DNA from: Truepera sp. bin119
GTDB lineage: Bacteria; Deinococcota; Deinococci; Deinococcales; Trueperaceae
Assembly: GCA_002239005.1 (NCBI GenBank)
Contig: MPNL01000005.1
Span: 1-64,000 of the forward strand
DNA: 64,000 nt
Reading direction: 5' to 3'
Part shown: positions 42,909 through 49,951 of the stretch, piece after piece
Numbering within the stretch: the first letter of the stretch is position 1
Layout of the letters: the number at the start of each line of letters is the position of its first letter
Notes under the pieces: model-generated
Told to the model about the DNA's origin: nothing
Database searches by the model: none
What the model saw: the letters and a program-made list of their open reading frames with translations, nothing else
Position numbers and translations under genes: made by a program

Positions 42909-44636
42909 CCTTGGATCCCGTCACCACCAGCGTTATCGGCTACGCCATGAACGCCAGCGCCAGGGAGATGGGCGTCAACCTCTATCAGGCCGCCCACTCC
43001 ACCATCGTCCGGGAGATCCGCGATATCGGCACCGCCATCTTCGACGCCGACGGCAACACGGTGGCGATGGCCAACTGGATCCCCATGCTCTCCAACGCGC
43101 TCGAGCCGGCCATTCAGGCGATCAAGCGGCACTACGACCCCAGGGAGCTCGAACCGGGCGAGGCGCTCCTCACCAACGACCCCTTTGACGGCGGCCAGCA
43201 CGTCAACGACATCCTGCTCTATACGCCCGTCCACCACCGGGGGCGGGTCATCGCCCTCTCCTGCGCCAACGTTCACCACCTCGATGTCGGTGGCGGGGCT
43301 CCCGCCTCGAACGCTCGGGCCACCGAGGTGTTTCAGGAGGGGATCGTCTTCCCCCCCATCCAGATCCGGTTGGGGGGGCACCGCCTCCCCCCCCAGCAAG
43401 AGCGGGTTGGGGGAGGACTGGCCCCGCAGCCCCTTCGGCAAGATCCTGGCCGTCAACATCAGGGCGCCGGAGAAGACGATCCCCGACTTCGACGCCCAGA
43501 TCGCCGCCTGTCGCACCGGGGAGCGGCGGGTGCTGGAGCTGGTGGCGCGTTATGGGGTGGAGACCATCCTCGAATTTATGAGCGAGATCCAGGCTCACTC
43601 GGAACGGCTGGTCCGGGCCGCGATCGCGGAGATTCCCGATGGCTGCTACCGGGGTGAGGCCTTCATGGAGGACGACGGCTCGGGCGCCGAAGGGCCGTTC
43701 ACCATCAGGGTGGCGGTCTGGGTCGAAGGGGGGGGGATGAGGGTAGACTTCCGCGCTACCGATCCCCAGGCCCGCGGTTTTATCAACGTCCCGCTGGCGT
43801 CGACCTACTCGACGGTGCGGACCACCATCATGTCGATCCTGGGCATCGATATCCAGTTCGTCAACGCCGGCGCCTTCCGACCCATCGAGATCGAGGCGCC
43901 CCCGGGCTGCCTGGTGAACCCGCTGCGGCCGGCGGCCACCCGGGCGCGGACCAGCACCTGCTACAAGATCTTCGACGCCGTCAACTACGCCCTCGCCGAG
44001 GTATTGCCTGAGCGGGTAGCGGCCCCCGGCTTCGACGCCCAGACCGGCCTCTCCCTCGCCTACGGCGATCCCGAGGGGGCGATGTCTATCTTCAGTGAGG
44101 CCCTCGGGGCGGGTAACGGTGGACTCCACAACCAGGATGGGGCCGACGGCATGATCATGCACCTGACCAACGCCGCCAACACCCCGGTGGAGGCTGTCGA
44201 GATCGAGCACCCCTTCCTCGAACTGCTCCACTACCGACTGGTCCAGGACAGCGGCGGCCCCGGTCGCTACCGGGGCGGGATGGGGTTGGAGCGGGCCTTC
44301 CGCCTCCACGCCGACGGGGTGGTGGTCGGGCTGCACTCCGATCGGCACCGCCATAGCGCCGCCGGCCTGTTCGGCGGCCAGCCGGGCTGGCCGGGTCGCT
44401 GCGCGGTCGAGCGTAACGGCGCCGAAGAGGTCCTCGGCTCCAAGGTCCACGCCACCCTGCAGGCGGGGGATGTGCTCACGGTCCGTACCGGTGGCGGTGC
44501 CGGCTACGGCCCCCCTGAGGAGCGTGCGCTCGAGCGGGTGCTCGCCGACCTCCGCGAGGGGCGGATCTCGCAGGAGCAGGCCGATTCAGAGCGGGGTTAC
44601 CGCCTGGCCGGCCGCCGCTCGGTGAGGACGGACTGA
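42905..44636 (+). pseudogene. hyuB: Hydantoinase/oxoprolinase B subunit, frameshifted by a 37-bp imperfect duplication
   Basis: Partner of HyuA, starting MTLDPVTTSVIGYAMNASAR with the family's opening and overlapping hyuA by 4 bp. Frame 1 is good to EGIVFPPIQIR (about 43370) and then turns into nonsense. The family sequence resumes in another frame at FGKILAVNIRAPEKTIPDFD (about 43433) and runs to 44636. Between them, a C7...GGTTGGGGGGG segment is repeated imperfectly 37 bp later (C runs at 43351 and 43387, GGTT at 43368 and 43405). Either an inactivating duplication or an assembly error. If corrected, the product is of usual length. Confidence 0.85.
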
Positions 44637-44641
44637 GGGCG

Positions 44642-45867
44642 ATGCAGCGCGCAGCCGAGTGGGTCGAGGCGCTTCACCATCAGGGTGGCAGCGGCCCTGA
44701 CCTGGTGGCAGCGGTCGAGTTGCAGAGCGACGTCATCTACTTAAACTCGGGCGACCCCGACCGGATCGCCCCCCCCAACGTGCTCGAGGCAGCTGCGGCG
44801 GCGTTGCGGGCCGGCAAGACCCGCTATCAGCGCGGCCCCGGCCTGCCCGAGTTGCGCCGGGCGATCGCTGCCAAGCACCTCCGTGAGAACGCCTTCCGGG
44901 TCGATCCCGACCGGATAAGCATCACCAACGGGAGCTGCGAGGGCCTGGCGGTGGTCATGCGGACCCTGCTCGACCCCGGCGACGAGGTGCTCACTACCGA
45001 TCCCTACTACGGGGGGCACGTGAGCGCCATCCGCTACGCGGGCGGCCGGCCGGTCTTCGTTCCGACCGCTGGCGAGACGGGGTGGGAGCCCGATCCGGCG
45101 GAGATCGCCCGCCGCATCACCGATCGGAACCGGGCCTTCGGCTTTGCCCGCACGCGCCCGCCCGCGCCATCCCCGATCGGCCCCGGCCCGTCGTCTTCGC
45201 CTCGCCCGGCAACCCCACCGGGGCGGTCTACCGGCCGGAGCTGCTGGCGGAGCTGCTCAAGCTGGCCCGGCGGCACCGGTTTCTGCTGATCTCCGATGAG
45301 CTGTTCGAACGCTACGTCTACGCTGGGGCCGTCCACACCTCGGTCGCCTCCCTGACCGCTGCCGACGAACGGGTCGTGGTGGTCCACGGCTTCTCCAAGT
45401 CCTACTGCATGACCGGCTGGCGGCTCGGCTGGGTGACCGGCCCGGAGTGGTTCATGCGCCACTTCCACCGGGTTCGCTACAGCGCCAGTATGGCCGCCAA
45501 CACCTTTGCCCAGCACGGCGCCCTCGAGGCCCTAGCGGAGTCGAGCAGCGACTACTACCGGGAGGTCTATCAGGACTATGGTGCCCGGCGGGAGCTGTTC
45601 GTCGCGGCCTGGGAGCGCGCCGGGCTGGCGCAGCGGCCCGGCCCCGGTGCCTTCGTGATGATGATCGATGTGCGCGACCTCGGCCTGGCAGCCGAGGAGT
45701 TGGCCGGGATCATGGTCGAGCGGGCCCGGACGGTGATGTGGCCGGGCACCCGCTTCGGCGGCTGTGGCGAGGGCTATTTGCGGGTCGGCCTGGTGGTGCC
45801 GCAGGAGCGGCTGCGGACCTTCGCGACCCGCTTAGGCGAGGTCGTCCAGGCTGGGGAGCTGCTGTGA
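44642..45867 (+). pseudogene. Class I/II aminotransferase, frameshifted by an imperfect duplication
   Basis: Fold-type I PLP aminotransferase. Frame 1 gives YLNSGDPDRIAPPNVLEAAA, then TRYQRGPGLPELRRAI and ITNGSCEGLAVVMRTLLDPG up to ARRITDRNRAF (about 45138). The second frame resumes at RPVVFASPGNPTGAVY (about 45186) and continues with the lysine in HGFSKSYCMTGWRLGWVTG to the end. The junction holds an imperfect copy of the preceding bases: CGATCGG recurs at 45121 and 45174, and CGCCCGCC recurs. The intact version would be a normal aminotransferase, distinct from the one at 23.6 kb. ATG 44642 lies 5 bp after hyuB. Confidence 0.85.
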
Positions 45868-45880
45868 CTAGGGGGCGGCT

Positions 45881-46870
45881 GTGACGGTGCTGGTCACCGG
45901 CGCCTGCGGCCGGATCGGACGGCACGTCGTCCGGCAGCTGCTGGAGCGGGGGATTGAGGTCGGCGGCAGCGATATAGGGGCCTCCGCCGCCCGGCTCGGC
46001 GACCTCGCCGGCCGGGTCGAGGTGGAGGCCGCGGATGTCCGCGATCTGGCGGCGCTGGTGCAGAGCTTTCGCCGCCGCCGGGTCAGCCGGGTCGTCCACC
46101 TGGCTGCCCGCTTCGGTCAGGCCTCCGACCGTCACCCCCGGAGCTCGATGGAGGTCAATCTCGGCGGCACCTTAAGCGTCCTCGAGGCCGCTCAGCTGTG
46201 CGGGGTCGAGCGGGTCGTCATGGCCAGCAGCCATAGCCTCTACCCCCCGGCTGCGGGGGTCCACGGCCCCCCTGAGTGGGAGGCGGTAGCCGAATCTCAT
46301 CCCGCCGACCCGGCCCGGCCCTACACCATCATGAAGCTCGCTTGCGAGCAGTTGGGCCGGTTCTTCGCCCGGCGCCGCGGGGTCGAGTTCGCCGCCGTCC
46401 GTTTCTCGAGCTTCTACGGCGCCGAGCGAGCCGTCCAGCGCGGCAGTTCGCTCTCCGACGCCCTCAACCGGATGATCATCGACGCGCTGGAGGGGATCCC
46501 GGTCCGCTTCGAGCGGGGCGGTGAGCAGGTCTTCGATCCCGTCTACATCAAGGACTGTGCCCACGGCGTCGTCTGTGCCCTGCTGGCCGACCGGGAGCTC
46601 GACGGCCGCAGCTACAATATCGGGGGCGGCAGGCCGGTTACCCTCAACGAGGCCGCCGCCGCCGTCCGCGCTGCGCTGCCCGACGCCGATATCGAGGTCG
46701 GCCCCGGACTCGGGTTCGCCGGCAGCGCCGCAGGCCACCTCCCCTGGCTCGATATCAGCAGGGCCCGGCGCGAGCTAGGCTACCGGCCGCAGTACACCCT
46801 GGAGCAGGGGATCCGCGACACTGTAGGCGAACTCAGGGCCATGTCCGGTCGCGCCACCCCCGCCAGCTAA
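45881..46870 (+). CDS. NAD-dependent epimerase/dehydratase 2
   Basis: A 329-residue extended SDR with the Rossmann motif VTGACGRIGRHVVRQLLERG, VVHLAARFG, the active-site region MASSHSLYPP, the YxxxK pair in RPYTIMKLACEQ and a C-terminal half with YNIGGGRPVTLNEAAAAV. It is similar in order to epimerase 1 but clearly diverged. It most likely acts on a nucleotide-sugar or sugar acid. GTG start 13 bp after the aminotransferase stop. Confidence 0.9.
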   Translation: MTVLVTGACGRIGRHVVRQLLERGIEVGGSDIGASAARLGDLAGRVEVEAADVRDLAALVQSFRRRRVSRVVHLAARFGQASDRHPRSSMEVNLGGTLSVLEAAQLCGVERVVMASSHSLYPPAAGVHGPPEWEAVAESHPADPARPYTIMKLACEQLGRFFARRRGVEFAAVRFSSFYGAERAVQRGSSLSDALNRMIIDALEGIPVRFERGGEQVFDPVYIKDCAHGVVCALLADRELDGRSYNIGGGRPVTLNEAAAAVRAALPDADIEVGPGLGFAGSAAGHLPWLDISRARRELGYRPQYTLEQGIRDTVGELRAMSGRATPAS

Positions 46871-46928
46871 CCCCCTTCGCTCCGCCACCGGGTATGGTAG
46901 CGAAGAGCGAAATCGGAGGTGGAGTGAC

Positions 46929-48098
46929 GTGGACATAGCCCGAAAGGCACAGGCCCTAACCGAGGAGACCGTCGCGGTGCGGCGCGACCTTCATATGCAC
47001 CCCGAGATCGCTTTCGAGGAGACCCGCACCGCCGGGATCGTGGCCTCCCGACTAGCAGAACTCGGCCTCGACCTCCGCAGCGGCGTCGGCGGGACCGGGG
47101 TGGTGGCGCTGCTCGAGGGGGCTCGCCCCGGCAGGACGGTGCTGGCCCGCGCCGACATGGACGCCCTGCCGCTGCAGGAGGAGGGCGACCCACCCTACCG
47201 CTCGGTCGTGGACGGTGCCATGCACGCCTGCGGCCACGACGGCCATACCGCGGTGCTCCTAAGCGTTGCCAGGCTGCTGGCGGAGTGTCGGGCTGAGCTC
47301 GCGGGGCGGGTCGTCTTCGTCTTCCAGCCGGCCGAGGAGGTTGTTCAGGGGGCGCGGGCGATGCTGGATGATGGGGCGCTCGAGGGGCTGGCGGTCGCTG
47401 CCGGCATCGGACTGCACCTGACCAGCGCCTTCGAGACCGGCCGCGTGGCGCTGCGGCCCGGCCCCACCATGGCCTCGGCCGACACCTTCTCGCTGCGGGT
47501 CCAGGGCAAGGGTGGTCACGCCGCCAAACCGAATGAGACGGTAGATCCCGTCCTGGTGGCCGCTCAGATCGTCACCGGTCTGCAGGCGCTGGTCGCCCGC
47601 GAACAGAACCCGCTCGATCCCGCCGTGATCAGCATTACTTCGGTCCATGGTGGCACCGCGTTCAACATCATTCCCGAAGCGGTCGAGTTGGGCGGCACCC
47701 TCCGCACCTTCAACGACGCCACCCAGGCCCGCCTGCGGGAGCGAATTCTGGCGGTCGCCAGGGGTATAGCAGCTACCTTCCGAGCCGCGGCGACCCCTGA
47801 GTGGGGGGAGGGCTCCCCGGTCGTGGTGAACGACCCCGAGATGACCCGGCGCCTCCGCCCCGTAGTCGAGGGGGTCCTCGGCGAGGGGGGGCTCTTCGAG
47901 CGGGATCCGCTCATGGCTGGGGACGACATGGCCCTCTGGCTGCAGGAGGCCCCGGGCTGCTATTTCCATGTGGGGGCCGGCGACGCGGGGCGGGGACTCG
48001 ACTATCCGCACCACCACCCCCGGTTCGACCTCGACGAGGCGGCCCTGCCCCTGGCGGTCGAGTTACTGAGCAGGGGCATCCTCGAGTTCCTTCGCTGA
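46929..48098 (+). CDS. M20D amidohydrolase (hippurate hydrolase-like)
   Basis: A 389-residue amidohydrolase of the M20D group (N-acyl amino acid/hippurate hydrolases, HipO/AbgB-like). It has DLHMHPEIAFEE near the N-terminus, ADMDALPLQEE, the metal motif HACGHDGHTAVLL, the EE pair in FQPAEEVVQGA, and DYPHHHPRFDLDEAAL near the end. All zinc ligands are present, in contrast to the M20-like proteins at 6.9 and 36.7 kb. It removes an acyl group from an amino acid or related amine. Start GTG with GGAGGTGGAGTGAC upstream, 58 bp after the epimerase. Confidence 0.92.
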   Translation: MDIARKAQALTEETVAVRRDLHMHPEIAFEETRTAGIVASRLAELGLDLRSGVGGTGVVALLEGARPGRTVLARADMDALPLQEEGDPPYRSVVDGAMHACGHDGHTAVLLSVARLLAECRAELAGRVVFVFQPAEEVVQGARAMLDDGALEGLAVAAGIGLHLTSAFETGRVALRPGPTMASADTFSLRVQGKGGHAAKPNETVDPVLVAAQIVTGLQALVAREQNPLDPAVISITSVHGGTAFNIIPEAVELGGTLRTFNDATQARLRERILAVARGIAATFRAAATPEWGEGSPVVVNDPEMTRRLRPVVEGVLGEGGLFERDPLMAGDDMALWLQEAPGCYFHVGAGDAGRGLDYPHHHPRFDLDEAALPLAVELLSRGILEFLR

Positions 48099-48115
48099 GT
48101 TGCTCGAGGGGGGAT

Positions 48116-48803
48116 ATGGATCAGGAGTTGCAGGAGAGGACGGCGATCATCACCGGCGCCAGCCGGGGGATCGGCCGCGCGACCGCCCTGGCCTTGGGCG
48201 GCCGCGGAATGCGCCTAGGTCTCCTGGCCCGCTCCCGAGAGCGGCTCCAAGAGGGTGGGGCCGGGGGAGAGGGGCTCGGGGGGCGGGGGGGGGGGGGGGG
48301 GGGGGGGGTGGGGGGTGTCTCGGGGCTCGGTCGACCTGCTGGTCAACAGCGCCGGGGTCTTCCACGAGAGCGCCGTCGCCGAGCAGGAGCTCGACGACTG
48401 GGAGCGGGTGCTCCGGATCAACCTCACGGCACCCATGCTCCTCTGCCAGCTGATCCTGCCCCTCATGATCGCTGCCGGCGGCGGTCGAATCGTCAACATC
48501 GCCAGCAGCTCGGCGGTCCAGGGCTACGCCGGGCAGGCGGCTTACAGCGCCAGCAAGCATGGGCTGCTCGGACTGGCCCGCTGCCTGGCCCTTGAAGCTC
48601 GGCCGCACAATATCCATGTCCACACCCTGTGCCCAGGCGGGGTGGATACCGACCTGATCCGGGGGACGGAGGTAGGCCGCCGGTTCGAGGGTCAGCCGCT
48701 GATGGTCCCGCAGGATATCGCCGATCTGGTCCTCTTCTGTATCTCCCAGGCGGGGGATGTGGACATGCCGGAGGTGGTGTTGCGGCGCTTCATCCCCGGT
48801 TAG
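48116..48803 (+). pseudogene. SDR-family oxidoreductase, disrupted by a G-tract
   Basis: Classical short-chain dehydrogenase. Frame 1 starts MDQELQERTAIITGASRGIG (NAD(P) motif TGxxxGIG) and reads well to LLARSRERLQE. From about 48250 a nearly pure G stretch (uninterrupted run of about 22 G near 48286-48308) replaces the expected sequence. The frame then changes, and family sequence resumes at GSVDLLVNSAGVFHESAVAE, with the YSASKHG catalytic pair. About 30-40 residues of the Rossmann domain are missing. The pattern could be a real deletion with a poly-G tract or a sequencing/assembly failure. As written, the gene cannot make a working enzyme. Confidence 0.75.
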
Positions 48804-49222
48804 GATCTGGTCCCTCTGGTCCCTCCGGTCGACCTCCTCGGGGAGATTGTCGTGATAACCATGGAAGATTCCACTTAAGTGCTATCCAAAGATCTGGGGA
48901 TCGTAGTGTGGGATTGTCTCTTCCTCCCCCGGATAAGTGGGTGAGCGAAACTACTCCCGAATGCTCCAAATCTAATCGGTCAGTCCCGCAGCCATTGCTG
49001 GGGAACGCCTCTTATATAGCTGCCGCCTCTGCTGGTTGGAGCAGTGGTCGCCTGGGTGATCTACACTCTTCTGCCCAGTCGTAAACCAGCACTCCCCACG
49101 CCCCCAGAACCTAAGGACGGGCTCTCTAGGTCCGAGTCGCAGTAGTCTTGGCAACAGAGTTGGTATCCCACTAACTAATAACGTATAATTATCTAGATGA
49201 CTAAGAACTTCGGAGATACAGC
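48804..49222. other. Intergenic region between the metabolic cluster and the cas operon
   Basis: About 420 bp where the composition changes from very GC-rich to AT-richer towards the right, marking the start of the CRISPR island. No gene is recognised. The right end holds the cas promoter. Confidence 0.5.
49160..49189 (+). promoter_or_regulatory. Promoter of the cas operon
   Basis: TTGGTA (49160-49165) and a perfect TATAAT (49184-49189), spacing 18 bp, lie 34 bp before the cas6 ATG. A CGGAGAT ribosome binding site follows at 49211. All eight cas genes appear to depend on this one promoter. Confidence 0.55.
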
Positions 49223-49951
49223 ATGAGAATGAGATTTTTGGCTCCGCGTGGCGAACATGCAAGGGTGCGCTTTCTGGATAGCCTGCATGGTGCGCTTGTC
49301 AACGCCTGGACTGCGTGCGGGGCACGCGGGACTGATGTAGTTGGGAGTGATGCCAGCAACTGGTCTTTTGGTGCAGTGGGGACAGCGACACCCAAAGGCT
49401 TTACCGTGAAATCTGTAGTGGTCGGCACAGAAGGGGGACCACTGGAGCCGGTGCTTGGCCATCTAGTTCCCGAAACCGTTCGTAAGATGTCAACTAACGG
49501 AGACGTGGTGGACCTTTCAGCCTGGGACAGGACTGTTGAGGAGCTTCCAGTCGTCTGTCGACCGGGAGAAACTGCGACCCTGCCAGCAATTATGCTCTCG
49601 CCGCTTGTCCTTTCCGTGCGCGGTCGGAAAGGACGCTGGCACGATGATCTGATGAAAGTCGGGACCGATCTAGAGGATGCCGTGAACTTCCGACTGTCAC
49701 GCCTGACGGGTCGCGACGTGAAGCTGAAGGTCGAACCCGACAGATTGTATCTGCGAGCAAATCCGAGGCATTCGACGTTGGTGCGCACGCGCGCCGTGCG
49801 CGGTGGTAGGCCCGCTTTTGTGATCGGCCTGATGTGTCCGCTATCCATTAGCGGCCGATACGATGACCTGCATTCCGCCTGGACCCTCGGGATCGGTGAG
49901 AAAAACCGCTACGGCTTCGGCTGCATCGGGTACGCAGGGAGGCTTGCATGA
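49223..49951 (+). CDS. cas6: Cas6 crRNA-processing endoribonuclease
   Basis: First gene of the type I-D operon; a 242-residue RAMP protein that cuts the repeat RNA to make crRNAs. The C-terminal glycine-rich loop WTLGIGEKNRYGFGCIGY matches the Cas6 signature (GxGxxxxxGFG), and the two halves each look like a ferredoxin-like fold. The catalytic histidine cannot be assigned with confidence. The ATG lies after CGGAGATACAGC. The stop overlaps the cas10d start (ATGA). Confidence 0.88.
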   Translation: MRMRFLAPRGEHARVRFLDSLHGALVNAWTACGARGTDVVGSDASNWSFGAVGTATPKGFTVKSVVVGTEGGPLEPVLGHLVPETVRKMSTNGDVVDLSAWDRTVEELPVVCRPGETATLPAIMLSPLVLSVRGRKGRWHDDLMKVGTDLEDAVNFRLSRLTGRDVKLKVEPDRLYLRANPRHSTLVRTRAVRGGRPAFVIGLMCPLSISGRYDDLHSAWTLGIGEKNRYGFGCIGYAGRLA

